A stretch of 64,000 bases of DNA, from positions 1,464,137-1,528,136 of the forward strand of contig NZ_SHKM01000001.1 of NCBI RefSeq assembly GCF_004217225.1, in the 5' to 3' direction. Position 1 is the stretch's first letter; each line of letters begins with the position of its first letter. The DNA is from Azospira oryzae. GTDB lineage: Bacteria; Pseudomonadota; Gammaproteobacteria; Burkholderiales; Rhodocyclaceae. This document shows, one piece after another, positions 1 through 13,551 of the stretch. The notes under the pieces are model-generated. The model did not search any database, had not been told where the DNA came from, and saw nothing but the letters and a program-made list of their open reading frames with translations. The position numbers were made by a program, and so were the translations under genes.

Positions 1-909
1 CGCCATGCGCTGGTGTTCAACGTCATTTCGTTGGTCACCTTCCTCCTGGCCGTGTTCTTCCTCGCCACCCGGGGCCTGCACCTGTCGGTGGAATTCACCG
101 GCGGCACCCTGATCGAGGTCAGCTACAGCCAGGCCGCCGACCTGGAGAAAATCCGCGGCGCCCTGGGCAAGTCCGGCTTCTCCGACTACTCGGTGCAGAA
201 CTTCGGCTCCTCCCAGGACGTGCTGATCCGCCTGCCCCTGAAGTCCGAGCAGAACACGGCCAAGCTGGGCGAGTCCGTCATGGCCGCCCTCTCCGCCGAG
301 GACGCATCCGCCTCCCTGCGCCGGGTCGAGTTCGTCGGCCCCCAGGTGGGCAAGGAACTGGCCGAGAACGGCGCCATGGCCCTGCTGGTGGTGATCATCG
401 GCATCGTCATCTACCTGGCCTTCCGCTTCGAATGGCGCTTCTCGGTGTCGGCCATCATCGCCAACCTGCACGACGTCATCATCATCCTGGGCTTCTTCGC
501 CTTCTTCCAGTGGGAATTCTCCCTCTCGGTGCTGGCGGCGGTGCTGGCGGTGCTGGGCTACTCGGTGAACGAATCCGTGGTGGTCTTCGACCGGGTGCGG
601 GAAACCTTCCGCAAGGCCCGCGGCATGACCACGCCCCAGGTGCTGGACCACGCCATCACCAGCACCATCTCCCGCACCATCATCACCCACGGCTCCACCC
701 AGATGATGGTGCTGTCCATGCTGGTGTTCGGCGGCGAGACCCTGCACTACTTCGCCATGGCCCTGACCATCGGCATCCTCTTCGGCATCTACTCCTCGGT
801 GCTGGTGGCCAGCCCCCTGGTGATGTGGCTGGGGGTGTCCCGGGAGCAGTTCATCAAGGCGCCCAAGGCCAAGGACCCCAACGTCAGCGACGACGGCGCC
901 TGCGTCTGA
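1..909 (+). CDS. secF: Protein translocase subunit SecF (5' end outside window)
   Basis: Inner-membrane partner of SecD that uses the proton gradient to help proteins cross through SecYEG. The reading frame is open from base 1 (RHALVFNVIS), so the true start lies upstream; the GTG at 13 is internal. Visible are the end of the first membrane segment, the periplasmic FTGGTLIEV motif near residue 30 of the visible part, and the membrane block with the family signature YSVNESVVVFDRVRE around nucleotides 560-604. The C-terminus is complete, so only a short N-terminal piece is missing. secD presumably lies just upstream. A GC-rich hairpin at 951-967 follows, but it has no T-run. Identification is firm. 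Confidence 0.96.
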   Translation, partial: RHALVFNVISLVTFLLAVFFLATRGLHLSVEFTGGTLIEVSYSQAADLEKIRGALGKSGFSDYSVQNFGSSQDVLIRLPLKSEQNTAKLGESVMAALSAEDASASLRRVEFVGPQVGKELAENGAMALLVVIIGIVIYLAFRFEWRFSVSAIIANLHDVIIILGFFAFFQWEFSLSVLAAVLAVLGYSVNESVVVFDRVRETFRKARGMTTPQVLDHAITSTISRTIITHGSTQMMVLSMLVFGGETLHYFAMALTIGILFGIYSSVLVASPLVMWLGVSREQFIKAPKAKDPNVSDDGACV

Positions 910-1032
910 GTCTGGATCAGCAACGGCCGGTTACATTCGGCCACAGCCCCGCCCCTGCGGCAGGGGCTACAATTCGACGGGTCGCCTGCCACCGCGGGCG
1001 GCCCGTTTTACTTGCATGAGGGAGAAACACTC

Positions 1033-1749
1033 GTGAGCACGCAGAAAATCAAGGTGTGGGACCTGCCCACCCGCCTCTTCCACTGGCTGCTGGCCGCCCT
1101 GGTGCTGGGCGCCGTGGTCACCGGCCAGGTCGGCGGCAACGCCATCTTCGTTCACGGCAAGCTGGGGCTGGCCATCGTCGGCCTGCTGGTGTTCCGTCTG
1201 GTGTGGGGCGTAGCCGGTTCCACCTACGCCCGCTTCAGCCAGTTCGTGCCCGGCCCCGACGCCATCAAGGCCTATCTGCAGGGCCGCTGGCAGGGCCTGG
1301 GCCACAATCCCCTGGGCGCCCTCTCCGTGCTGGCCCTGCTGGCCCTGCTGCTGTTCCAGGTGGTATCCGGCCTCTTCGCCAACGACGACATCGCCTTCCG
1401 CGGACCCCTCATGGACCTGGTGGGCAAGGATCTCTCCGACACCCTCTCCGGTCTGCACAAGGGCGCCTTTCCCCTGATCCTGGCCCTGGTGCTGGTGCAC
1501 GTGGGCGCCATCGTCTTCTACGCCCGGGTGAAGAAGGACAACCTGGTCAAGCCCATGCTCACCGGCTGGAAGGAACTGCCGGCAGCACAGCCCGCCGTGC
1601 CCGCCACCGCCCATGCCCAGGGCGGCGGCCTGGTGGCCTTCATCGTCGCCCTGGCCCTGGCGGCCCTGGCCGTATGGGGCGCGTCCGGCGCCTGGATCGC
1701 GCCGCCGCCCCCGCCGCCGGCATCGGCACCGGCCACGCCCAGCTGGTAA
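1033..1749 (+). CDS. Cytochrome b561-family membrane protein
   Basis: Probable di-haem b-type cytochrome of the bacterial b561 / Ni-Fe-hydrogenase cytochrome b family, passing electrons between quinol and a periplasmic partner. It has an N-terminal KVWDLPTRLFHW motif, a histidine at HGKLGLAIVG in the second segment, and histidines in the fourth (HKGAFPLILALVLVHVG), the usual haem-ligand arrangement. An extra hydrophobic segment (GGGLVAFIVALALAALAVW) and a proline-rich tail close the 238-residue protein. The GTG at 1033 is preferred over the in-frame TTG at 1012 because a GGGAG box lies about 9 bases upstream. It converges on the cytochrome c' gene across a shared terminator, so a redox partnership is plausible but inferred. 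Confidence 0.85.
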   Translation: MSTQKIKVWDLPTRLFHWLLAALVLGAVVTGQVGGNAIFVHGKLGLAIVGLLVFRLVWGVAGSTYARFSQFVPGPDAIKAYLQGRWQGLGHNPLGALSVLALLALLLFQVVSGLFANDDIAFRGPLMDLVGKDLSDTLSGLHKGAFPLILALVLVHVGAIVFYARVKKDNLVKPMLTGWKELPAAQPAVPATAHAQGGGLVAFIVALALAALAVWGASGAWIAPPPPPPASAPATPSW

Positions 1750-1762
1750 GCGTCGAGTCCCC

Positions 1763-1797
1763 AAAAGAAAAGGCCGCCCACGGGCGGCCTTTTCTTT
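1763..1797. terminator. Bidirectional Rho-independent terminator
   Basis: A stem (AAAGGCCGCCC / GGGCGGCCTTT) with a 3-base loop has A-rich sequence on one side and TTTTCTTT on the other. It lies between the convergent cytochrome b561 and cytochrome c' genes and can serve both. Confidence 0.9.
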
Positions 1798-1851
1798 GCC
1801 TGCACGCTCCGGACAGGGCGACGCCAGGGCCGCCTGCCGGGCGCAAGGACC

Positions 1852-2322
1852 TCAGTCCTTCATGCGGAACTTGTCGTGGCAGGACTTGCAGGTCTCGCCG
1901 GTCTTGCCGAACTGGGCCTTGATGGCGTTCACGTCGCCGCCGGCGGCCACTTCGGCCAGCTTGTTGGCTTCGGCATTGAAGGCGCGGGCGATCTTGCCCA
2001 CTTCCTCCTGCTGCTGGAAGAACTCGGGCTTGACCCGGGTCTTCTGGCCGCCGGCGTCCTTGTCGGAGCCGGGCACATAGAGGGCGCCCATGCCGGAGTT
2101 GGCGATGGCGGCGATGGTGCGGGCAGCGGCCAGGACCTGGTCCTTGTTGTAGGCAGCCGGGTTGTCGATGGTCTGCTCCTTGATCTTGCCCATGTTCCAG
2201 GACATGTAGGAGTAGCCGGCCTTGCGGTACTTGATGGCGTCTTCAGGCTTGACCTGGGCGGAAGCGCCGGCGGCCACGGCCAGGGCGGAAAGGGCGAGCA
2301 GGAGCTTGGGCAGTTTCTTCAT
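1852..2322 (-). CDS. Cytochrome c' (periplasmic, haem near C-terminus)
   Basis: 156-residue secreted class II c-type cytochrome, a four-helix bundle with a high-spin pentacoordinate haem that typically binds NO or CO and protects against nitrosative stress. An N-terminal signal peptide (MKKLPKLLLALSALAVAAGASA) is followed by the mature domain starting QVKPEDAIKYRKAGY. The single haem site CKSCH lies about 10 residues from the end, as is typical. The ATG at 2322 is chosen because it begins the signal peptide; the frame remains open upstream but that part lacks signal-peptide character. The facing b-type cytochrome gene may supply electrons. Confidence 0.93.
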   Translation of the reverse strand: MKKLPKLLLALSALAVAAGASAQVKPEDAIKYRKAGYSYMSWNMGKIKEQTIDNPAAYNKDQVLAAARTIAAIANSGMGALYVPGSDKDAGGQKTRVKPEFFQQQEEVGKIARAFNAEANKLAEVAAGGDVNAIKAQFGKTGETCKSCHDKFRMKD

Positions 2323-2396
2323 GGCATTTCTCTCGTGTTGTGGTTTGAATGGAAAGACTGACGGTGGCACCGCAAGGCGCGGCGCAACGACGGGCA

Positions 2397-2402
2397 ATTA
2401 TA
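2397..2402 (-). promoter_or_regulatory. Candidate -10 box for the cytochrome c' gene
   Basis: The minus strand carries a perfect TATAAT about 75 bases upstream of the cytochrome c' ATG. No good -35 hexamer sits 16-18 bases further up, so an activator may be needed or the match may be chance. Confidence 0.4.
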
Positions 2403-2515
2403 CGACTCAAGGCAATGGCATATCAGCCGGCGTTAATGTACGGCACCCACCGGACAAGACCGGAGCAACAGCCTGGAAACGGCCGCAGATGCGGCTGCCA
2501 GCCGGGCTGAGAGCA

Positions 2516-2546
2516 AGAAAAAAGGCGGCCGTAGCCGCCCTTTTCC
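2516..2546 (-). terminator. Rho-independent terminator after the 105-residue protein
   Basis: On the minus strand, GGGCGGC / GCCGCC with a short loop is followed by a run of Ts (TTTTTTTC). It lies just past the stop of the gene ending at 2565. Confidence 0.85.
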
Positions 2547-2564
2547 ACCGGATTTTTACAACTT

Positions 2565-2882
2565 TTACACGGCAAAGACGTGCTTGGCGCGCAGGGTCTT
2601 GCCCTCGGCCGCCAGCTGGATCAGGCGGTCGATATTGGGATGCTTGCCCGGATGCAGCTTGGCATCCTCGCTGTGCTCGGCATAGATCTCGATGCCCTTG
2701 AGGGCCGCCTGGGGCGTGATGGCGCCATAGGTCTGGGCCAGGTGGTTGTAGACGGCGACGGAACCGGCGCTGCCCGGCTTGTTCTCGATGGTGGCGACGG
2801 TATTGCCTTCGGCATCGAGCAGGTTGATGGCGGCCAGGTGGGAAATGCCCGGCAGCTTCTTCAGGTTTTCAGCAAAGCTCAT
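2565..2882 (-). CDS. Small conserved protein, probably DUF2322 family
   Basis: 105-residue soluble protein, MSFAENLKKLPGISHLAAINLLDAEG onward, without signal peptide or membrane segment. Length and the pattern of an N-terminal amphipathic helix, a short beta region (NTVATIENKPGSAGSVAVYNHL) and a charged C-terminal half fit the uncharacterised DUF2322 family found mainly in beta- and gammaproteobacteria; I recognise this from general pattern, not from a search. No catalytic motif is visible. It ends at a strong terminator and starts about 35 bases downstream of a small zinc-ribbon membrane protein on the same strand. Function unknown. Confidence 0.75.
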   Translation of the reverse strand: MSFAENLKKLPGISHLAAINLLDAEGNTVATIENKPGSAGSVAVYNHLAQTYGAITPQAALKGIEIYAEHSEDAKLHPGKHPNIDRLIQLAAEGKTLRAKHVFAV

Positions 2883-2919
2883 GGGGAAACTCTGGTTGTA
2901 GTTCTTGGGAGAAAAAAAA

Positions 2920-3177
2920 TCAGCGCCGGCGCAGCATGCCGAACAGCACGCCGGTGATGGCGCAGGCCGAGGCGATGCCGAAGGCGATGGCCTTGATGCC
3001 CCGCTCGGGCCCGTAGACGCCGAGCAGCAGGCCGGCCAGCAGCAGGCCCAGCAACAGGCCGGCCAGGCCGCCCTGGCGGGCGCCCCGGACCATGGCCTTC
3101 TGCCGGGCTTCGAGACAGTCGGGGCAGAGGTCGCTCCGACGGTCCTCCATGGGCTGATCGCAGCGGGGGCAGCGCAT
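2920..3177 (-). CDS. Small zinc-ribbon membrane protein, unknown function
   Basis: 85 residues. The N-terminus has two CxxC pairs (CPRC at 3-6 and CPDC at 18-21) that could bind one zinc. Two hydrophobic segments follow, GLAGLLLGLLLAGLLLGVY (about 37-55) and IKAIAFGIASACAITGVLFGML (about 61-82). The gene lies between purB and the DUF2322-like gene on the same strand, only 4 bases from the purB stop codon, so cotranscription with purB is unlikely to be directly upstream-driven by its own promoter alone. I do not recognise a named family. A zinc-ribbon next to transmembrane helices suggests a membrane-associated scaffold, which is inference only. Confidence 0.65.
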   Translation of the reverse strand: MRCPRCDQPMEDRRSDLCPDCLEARQKAMVRGARQGGLAGLLLGLLLAGLLLGVYGPERGIKAIAFGIASACAITGVLFGMLRRR

Positions 3178-3181
3178 GGGC

Positions 3182-5363
<2,182 letters not shown>

Positions 5364-5395
5364 ACGCCAGGGCTCGGCGGCCAATGCGCCTCCCC

Positions 5396-5428
5396 GAAAA
5401 AGGCTGCCCGCGGGCAGCCTTTTTTCTT
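5396..5428 (+). terminator. Rho-independent terminator
   Basis: Stem AAGGCTGCCCG / CGGGCAGCCTT is followed by TTTTTCTT, 33 bases after the GST-like stop codon. Confidence 0.92.
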
Positions 5429-5529
5429 GCCCCCGGCATTATCCTAGGGCGAAAGGGGACGGTTTTTCGGTAGAGTAGGGACTATCGCCGGGACACCGGG
5501 GTCAATGCAGGCAGAGGCAGGAGGCTGGC

Positions 5530-6533
5530 ATGGAATATGGGCACGATCATCCCACCCGCCACATTCTGGTGGTGGACGACGAACTGAGCATCCTCCATGC
5601 CGTGGAGCGGGAGCTCAAGGGCCGCCGCCTGGGCCGCTATGCCTTCACCGTGGCCGGTTTCACCGACCCGCGCCAGGCCCTGGTGGCCGCCGAGCGGCAG
5701 ACCTTCGACGCCGTCATCAGCGACTTCCGCATGCCGGGCATGGACGGCCTGGAATTCCTCAAGGCCCTGGCGGCCATCCAGCCGGACTGTCCCCGCCTGG
5801 TCCTGAGCGGCCAGACCGACATGGACAGCCTGGTGCGCATGGTCAATGAAACCCACATCTACCGGTTCATCGCCAAGCCCTGGCCCGCCTACATGCTCCA
5901 GGCCGCCCTCGCCCAGGCCATCGACTACGCCGAGACCCTGGCCGAAAACCGGCGCCTGGCCGAAGCGGCCCGCCAACGCCAGCTGTCGGAACTGCTGCCG
6001 GAACCGGCGGCGGTGGAACAACTGCTGATCGTGGACGACGACATGGGCGTGCTCAACAGCCTGGCCCGGGTGCTCACCCACCACAGCAAGTCCGACGGCC
6101 TCTTCGCCGCCATCCTGGCCGAACAGCACGGCCAGCCCCGCCGCCGGACCCTGGCGGAGGACCACATCAGCGTCCAGATCACCCCCTCCCCCGCCTACGC
6201 CCTGCAGATGGCCGAGCGGGTCGCCTTTTCCTGCATCATCGCCGACTACCGCATGCCGGAGATGAACGGGATCGAACTGCTGCAGCGCTTTGCCGCCCGC
6301 CAGCCGGACTGCAGCCGCATCCTCATCAGCGGCCAGATCGGCGAGACCGAACTGGCCCAGGCCATCCAGCAGGCCCACATCTTCGCCTTCGTCGAAAAGC
6401 CCTGGAGCGACTTCGAACTGAAGGCCAACATCGCCCTCGCCCTGGCCCAGCACCGCCTGCAGCTGGAGAACCGCTGGCTGGCAGCATTCATGCGGCCGGA
6501 GGCGGAGCCGGCGGCTTCCGGAGTCTTCCCAGG

Positions 6534-6537
<4 letters not shown>
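5530..6537 (+). CDS. Tandem double-receiver response regulator without output domain
   Basis: 335 residues with two CheY-like receiver domains and no DNA-binding or enzymatic domain. REC1 (about 10-130) has VVDDE, the phospho-acceptor in VISDFRMPGMDG, LSGQTD and the KPW lysine. REC2 (about 165-310) has IVDDD, IIADYRMPEMNG, LISGQ and EKPW, so both look phosphorylatable. REC2 carries an extra stretch of about 25 residues between its first helix and the aspartate-bearing strand. KPW after the lysine resembles receivers of HD-GYP proteins. An AGGAGG box lies 5 bases before the ATG. Its stop overlaps the next start by 4 bases (ATGA), so it is translationally coupled to the GGDEF-EAL protein. Confidence 0.88.
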
Positions 6538-9173
<2,636 letters not shown>

Positions 9174-9194
9174 GGCCGGCTGGGAAAGCCGGCC
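9174..9194 (+). other. Strong intergenic hairpin
   Basis: GGCCGGCT / AGCCGGCC with a 5-base loop lies directly after the GGDEF-EAL stop codon. No T-run follows, so it is at most a weak terminator or an mRNA-stabilising stem between operon genes. Confidence 0.5.
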
Positions 9195-9267
9195 GTGCCT
9201 GTGCTACCCTTTTGACATGTCCCGCCGCCCCAGCGTGCGGCCACTCCCTCATTCAGGAATGCAGATC

Positions 9268-10239
9268 GTGGACCAAAACAACATCCGCCACATCCTCGTT
9301 GTGGACGACGAGCCCAACATTGTCAGCGCCGTGCAGCGGGAGCTGGCCTCGCCGCCCCACGGCCGCTACCGCTACCAGGTGACCGGCTGCACCGACCCGC
9401 TGCAGGCCCTGGCCAAGGCCCGGGAACAGAGTTTCGACGCGGTCATCAGCGACTACCGCATGCCCGACATGGACGGCCTGGAGTTCCTCAAGGAACTGAC
9501 TCTGTTGCAGCCCGAATGCGCCCGCCTGGTGCTGAGCGGCCAGACCGACATGGCCACCCTGATCCGCATGGTCAACGAGACCCACATCTACCGCTTCATT
9601 CCCAAGCCCTGGCACGACTACTACCTGAAGAGCTCCCTGGCCCAGGCCATCGGCTATCACCAGACCCTGCGCCAGCACCGGGAACTGGCGGCTGTGGTGC
9701 GGCAGCGGCAGATCAGCGTGCCGCCCCTGCCCGAAGGCAACATGGAGCAGATCCTGATCGTGGACCACGACCCGGGCGTGCTCGGCTCCCTCTCCCGGGT
9801 GCTCACCCACCACTCCGAGGTGGACGACCTCTACCTGGCGATCCGTGCCGAAGTGGCCCACGCCACCACGCCGGTGCTGCAGGAAGGCAAGATCAGCGTG
9901 CAGGTCACGCCCTCGGCCCGCCACGCCCTGGAGCTGGTGAAGAACAACACCTTCTCCTGCATCATCGCCGACCGCAAGATGCCGGAAATGGACGGGGTGG
10001 AGTTGCTGCAGCGCTTTGCCGACCTGCAGCCCGACTGCTTCCGCATCCTCATCAGCAACGAAATCTGCGAAGGCGACCTGATCCAGGCCATCGGCGGCGC
10101 CAACATCTTCGCCTTCATCCAGAAGCCCTGGAGCGATTTCGAACTGAAGACCAGCATCGCCCAGGCCCTGGCCCAGCGCCGCATGCTCCTGGAAAACCGG
10201 CAACTGGCCGAGATCGTGCAGCAGGCCGGCGCCGTGTAG
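9268..10239 (+). CDS. Second tandem double-receiver protein (paralogue)
   Basis: 323 residues, closely similar along its whole length to the double receiver at 5530. REC1 is standard (VVDDE, VISDYRMPDMDG, LSGQTD, PKPW). REC2 is altered: the acidic pair reads DH in LIVDHDPG instead of DD, the aspartate sits in IIADRKMPEMDG, and the switch region reads LISNEICEGD instead of LISGQ. It keeps the extra segment of about 25 residues before ISVQ. The GTG at 9268 is chosen because AGGA lies 9 bases upstream and the resulting N-terminus matches the paralogue; the ATGs at 9217 and 9259 would also be in frame. It may be transcribed with the two preceding genes (94-base gap). Confidence 0.87.
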   Translation: MDQNNIRHILVVDDEPNIVSAVQRELASPPHGRYRYQVTGCTDPLQALAKAREQSFDAVISDYRMPDMDGLEFLKELTLLQPECARLVLSGQTDMATLIRMVNETHIYRFIPKPWHDYYLKSSLAQAIGYHQTLRQHRELAAVVRQRQISVPPLPEGNMEQILIVDHDPGVLGSLSRVLTHHSEVDDLYLAIRAEVAHATTPVLQEGKISVQVTPSARHALELVKNNTFSCIIADRKMPEMDGVELLQRFADLQPDCFRILISNEICEGDLIQAIGGANIFAFIQKPWSDFELKTSIAQALAQRRMLLENRQLAEIVQQAGAV

Positions 10240-10290
10240 CACCGGGGCCGGCCCCGCGCCGGCCCGGCCACAGCCGGTTTTACCCGCCCT

Positions 10291-11415
10291 CTAGCGGATG
10301 ACGCCGCCGCCCAGGCAGACCCGGGACTCGTACAGCACCACCGACTGCCCCGGGGTCACGGCCCATTGGGGTTCGGCAAAGTCGATCAGGCAGGATTCCC
10401 CATCCACCCGCTCCACCTCGCAGGGCGCGTCCTCCTGCCGGTAGCGGGTCTTGGCGCAATAGACCCAGTGGGGCCGCGGCGCCCGGCCCGAGACCCAGGA
10501 CAGGTCATGGGCTTCCAGGCGGCCCGAGAGCAGGGCCGGATGGTCGTGGCCCTGGACCACGTAGAGCACGTTGGCCGCCACGTCCTTCTTCGCCACGAAC
10601 CAGGCATCGTGCTCGCCGTTGGCCTTCTGGCCGCCGGCCAGGCCGCCGATGTGCAGGCCCTTGCGCTGGCCGATGGTGTGGTAGGTCATGCCGTCGTGTT
10701 CCCCCAGCACCTTGCCGCTGTCCAGATCCCGGATCTCGCCCTTCTGCGGCGGCAGGTAGCGCATCAGGAAATCCTTGAAGGGCCGCTCGCCGATGAAGCA
10801 GATGCCGGTGGAGTCCTTCTTCGCCGCCACGTGCAGCCCTTCTTCCAGGGCCAGCTTGCGCACGTCCCGCTTGTACCAGTCGGCCAGGGGGAAGAGGGTT
10901 TTGGAGAGTTGGGCCTGGTTGAGGCGGTGCAGGAAGTAGCTCTGGTCCTTGGTGCCGTCCTCGGCTTTGAGCAGTTGGTACTCGACGCCGACGCCGGCCG
11001 GATGGGGCACTTCCCGCACCCCGGCGTAGTGGCCGGTGGCGATCTTGTCGGCTCCCAGCTGCATGGCGTGGTCGAGGAAGGCCTTGAACTTGATTTCCGA
11101 ATTGCACAGGATGTCCGGATTGGGGGTGCGGCCGGCCTGGTATTCCTTGAGGAACTCGGCGAAGACCCGCTCCTTGTATTCCTTGGCAAAGTTCACCACT
11201 TCCACGTCGATGCCGATGGTGTCGGCCACGCTCATGACGTCGATGAGGTCCTGGCGGGAGGAGCAGTATTCCTCGTTGTCGTCGTCCTCCCAGTTTTTCA
11301 TGAAGAGGCCCACCACCTTCCAGCCCTGGCGCTTCAGCAGCAGGGCTGCGACGGAGGAATCCACCCCGCCGGAAAGACCGACCACGACCGTACCTTTTTC
11401 CTGTGCTGCGCTCAT
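10291..11415 (-). CDS. mnmA: tRNA-specific 2-thiouridylase MnmA
   Basis: Cytosolic enzyme making the 2-thio group of wobble U34 in Lys, Glu and Gln tRNAs. It has the ATP-pyrophosphatase P-loop [15 protein letters not shown] near the N-terminus and the two catalytic cysteines in [12 protein letters not shown] and [12 protein letters not shown]. The 374-residue length is normal. The start [10 protein letters not shown] at 11415 overlaps the upstream stop by 4 bases (ATGA), giving translational coupling with the secreted protein before it. Third gene of a nudJ / unknown / mnmA operon; nudJ next to mnmA is also the E. coli arrangement. Confidence 0.97.
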   Translation of the reverse strand: MSAAQEKGTVVVGLSGGVDSSVAALLLKRQGWKVVGLFMKNWEDDDNEEYCSSRQDLIDVMSVADTIGIDVEVVNFAKEYKERVFAEFLKEYQAGRTPNPDILCNSEIKFKAFLDHAMQLGADKIATGHYAGVREVPHPAGVGVEYQLLKAEDGTKDQSYFLHRLNQAQLSKTLFPLADWYKRDVRKLALEEGLHVAAKKDSTGICFIGERPFKDFLMRYLPPQKGEIRDLDSGKVLGEHDGMTYHTIGQRKGLHIGGLAGGQKANGEHDAWFVAKKDVAANVLYVVQGHDHPALLSGRLEAHDLSWVSGRAPRPHWVYCAKTRYRQEDAPCEVERVDGESCLIDFAEPQWAVTPGQSVVLYESRVCLGGGVIR

Positions 11416-12008
11416 TGCTTCACCTGTCTTTCCATCTGTTCCTGGACCGCCTCGGCCACCCGGTGCCGTGCTTCCGGGTCCCGGCCGTCCAGCCAATCCT
11501 CGAAGGGGATGACGGCCGGCGTCTCCCCATAGTCAAAAAACCAGCTATCCACCGCAAATTTCTCACCGTTGCCGTCCTCGATGGCGGCGGTCCAGTGATC
11601 GAAGATCAGGCCGCGGCGCCGCATCTGGCGGGGCAGCAGGGTGTGGTAGCGCAGCCAGCCGCGGCCGGCCAGCAACTCGATGAAATGGGTGGTGTTGGTG
11701 GAGTGGTCGATGCAGTCCATGCGTCCCTCCACCGCGTCGTCCTCGGAATTGCCGCCCTTGTCGCGCCAGATGGGCGTCTGGGTGCCGGCGATGCGGTACA
11801 GGCGGGCCACCGCCTCGGCCAGGAAGCGGCGCTCGGACTCGGCGTCCCGGGCCTTGAGCATGTCCCGCCCGATGGCGTCCAGCTGGGCCCGACTCACCTC
11901 CACTTCCGTCTGCACCGTGCAGCCGTAGTTGTAGCAGAGTCCCACCGGCTCCGCGGCGGCCCCCAGGGGCAGCCCCAGGGCCAGCAGTGCGGCGACGAGG
12001 ACTTTCAT
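11412..12008 (-). CDS. Secreted protein of unknown function with possible Cys-His-Asp triad
   Basis: 198 residues with a signal peptide ([20 protein letters not shown]) and no membrane segment after it. The mature part has two early cysteines (GLCYNYGC, 25 and 30) that may form a disulfide, then [10 protein letters not shown] (Cys99), FDHWTAAI (His138) and [11 protein letters not shown] (Asp154). That order and spacing resembles the triad of transglutaminase-like / bacterial cysteine-peptidase folds, but this is my inference and I do not recognise a named family. It is coupled by 4-base overlaps to nudJ upstream and mnmA downstream, an odd place for an exported protein. Confidence 0.8.
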   Translation of the reverse strand: MKVLVAALLALGLPLGAAAEPVGLCYNYGCTVQTEVEVSRAQLDAIGRDMLKARDAESERRFLAEAVARLYRIAGTQTPIWRDKGGNSEDDAVEGRMDCIDHSTNTTHFIELLAGRGWLRYHTLLPRQMRRRGLIFDHWTAAIEDGNGEKFAVDSWFFDYGETPAVIPFEDWLDGRDPEARHRVAEAVQEQMERQVKQ

Positions 12009-12457
12009 GAATAGTGGGTGATGAGGTCCAGGGGATGGCGCTTGCCGGCCACGTAGTCCTCGATGCAGCGCAGAATCAGGGGGCTGCGGTGGCGTTCCGC
12101 CGTGGCCCGCACTTCCTCCAGGGTCAGCCAGCGGGCGCCGATGATGCCCGTATCCAGGGCCCGCCCTTCCTCGAAACCTTCGATCTCGCCGGTGAAGGCG
12201 AAGCGCAGGTAGGTGATGTCGCCGGCCGGCCGCGGCCACTGGTAGATGCCGACCAGGGCGGTGGGACGGAAACGGTAGGCGGTTTCCTCCAGGCACTCCC
12301 GGGCACAGGCATGCACCAGGGACTCGCCCTCGTCCAGATGGCCGGCAGGCTGGTTGAAGCGCAGACCGTCGTCGGTCTCTTCTTCCACCAGGAGAAAACG
12401 GCCGTCCCGCTCGACGACGGCGGCCACGGTGACATTGGGTTTCCAGACGGGTGCCAT
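12005..12457 (-). CDS. nudJ: NUDIX phosphatase NudJ
   Basis: 150-residue NUDIX hydrolase. The box runs from GHLDEGE to RECLEET at about residues 39-60 with the canonical G-x5-E-x7-RE-x2-EE spacing. In E. coli NudJ removes phosphates from nucleoside di- and triphosphates and HMP-pyrophosphate and lies beside mnmA, which matches this neighbourhood. The strand start TVAAVVERDGRFLLVEEE and the C-terminal PLDLITHYS are typical of that subfamily. First gene of the operon; the next gene overlaps it by 4 bases. Divergent from ilvE with about 147 bases between them. Confidence 0.93.
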   Translation of the reverse strand: MAPVWKPNVTVAAVVERDGRFLLVEEETDDGLRFNQPAGHLDEGESLVHACARECLEETAYRFRPTALVGIYQWPRPAGDITYLRFAFTGEIEGFEEGRALDTGIIGARWLTLEEVRATAERHRSPLILRCIEDYVAGKRHPLDLITHYS

Positions 12458-12604
12458 GGGAATTCCGGATTGCGTAAAGGCCGCATTTTACCCCCAGGCC
12501 TAAGGCCGGGGCCAGCCGTCATGCCGCGCCGCACCAATGCAGGCGGTGCGGATTTGGGCTAGAATTTCGGACTTTATCGAACACGCAGCGAACGGAGATT
12601 CAAC

Positions 12605-13525
12605 ATGTCTATGTCGGACCGCGACGGTTTCATTTGGCAAGACGGCAAACTGGTGCCCTGGCGCGAAGCCACCACCCATGCCCTCACCCACTCCCTGCAC
12701 TACGGCATGGCCGTGTTCGAGGGCGTCCGGGCTTACCAGACCGACAAGGGCACCGCCATCTTCCGTCTGCAGGACCACACCCAGCGCCTGGCCCGTTCCG
12801 CCCACATCTTCCAGATGGCCCTGCCCTACAGCCAGGAAGAGCTGAACGAAGCCCAGAAGGAAGTGATCCGCGCCAACAACCTGGAATCCGGCTACATCCG
12901 CCCCCTGGCCTTCTACGGCTCCGAGAAGATGGGCGTTTCCCCCAAGGGCGCCAAGGTGCACGTCATCATCGCCGCCTGGCCCTGGGGCGCCTACCTGGGC
13001 GAGGAAGGCATGCAGCGCGGCATCCGCATCAAGACCTCCTCCTTCACCCGCCACCACGTGAACATCACCATGGTGCGGGCCAAGGCCTCCGGCAACTACA
13101 TGAACTCCATCCTGGCCAACAACGAAGCCCTCACCGACGGCTACGACGAAGCCATGCTGCTGGACCCGGAAGGCTACGTCTGTGAAGGCGCCGGCGAGAA
13201 CATCTTCATCGTCAAGAACGGCAAGCTGTACACCCCGGACCTGACCTCCTGCCTGGAAGGCATCACCCGCGCCACGGTGATCCAGCTGGCCGGCGAAATG
13301 GGCATCGAGGTGGTGGAAAAGCGCATCACCCGCGACGAAGTCTATTGCGCCGACGAAGCCTTCTTCACCGGCACCGCCGCCGAAGTGACCCCCATCCGCG
13401 AACTGGATAACCGCCAGATCGGCGTCGGCCACCGCGGCCCCGTCACCAAGGCCCTGCAGGAAAAGTACTTCGACGTGGTCAATGGCCGTTCCGCCGCCCA
13501 CGCCGACTGGCTGGCCTTCGTTTAA
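12605..13525 (+). CDS. ilvE: Branched-chain amino acid aminotransferase
   Basis: Fold-type IV PLP enzyme for the last step of Leu, Ile and Val synthesis and the first of their breakdown. 306 residues; LTHSLHYGMAVFEGVRAY near residue 28 and the PLP lysine in MVRAKASGNYMNS correspond to the E. coli IlvE motifs (AAKAGGNY). The GEGxGENIF-type motif appears as CEGAGENIFIVKNG. The ATG at 12605 has GGAG about 8 bases upstream; a second ATG two codons later is also possible. First gene of a run with a CHCC zinc-finger protein and waaF, an order common in betaproteobacteria. Confidence 0.97.
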   Translation: MSMSDRDGFIWQDGKLVPWREATTHALTHSLHYGMAVFEGVRAYQTDKGTAIFRLQDHTQRLARSAHIFQMALPYSQEELNEAQKEVIRANNLESGYIRPLAFYGSEKMGVSPKGAKVHVIIAAWPWGAYLGEEGMQRGIRIKTSSFTRHHVNITMVRAKASGNYMNSILANNEALTDGYDEAMLLDPEGYVCEGAGENIFIVKNGKLYTPDLTSCLEGITRATVIQLAGEMGIEVVEKRITRDEVYCADEAFFTGTAAEVTPIRELDNRQIGVGHRGPVTKALQEKYFDVVNGRSAAHADWLAFV

Positions 13526-13551
13526 TCCTTTCGCCCGTTCCGAGACCGACC

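Noticed and set aside
951-967. GCCCCTGC-G-GCAGGGGC hairpin after secF
   Set aside because: No T-run and a one-base loop, so not called as a terminator.
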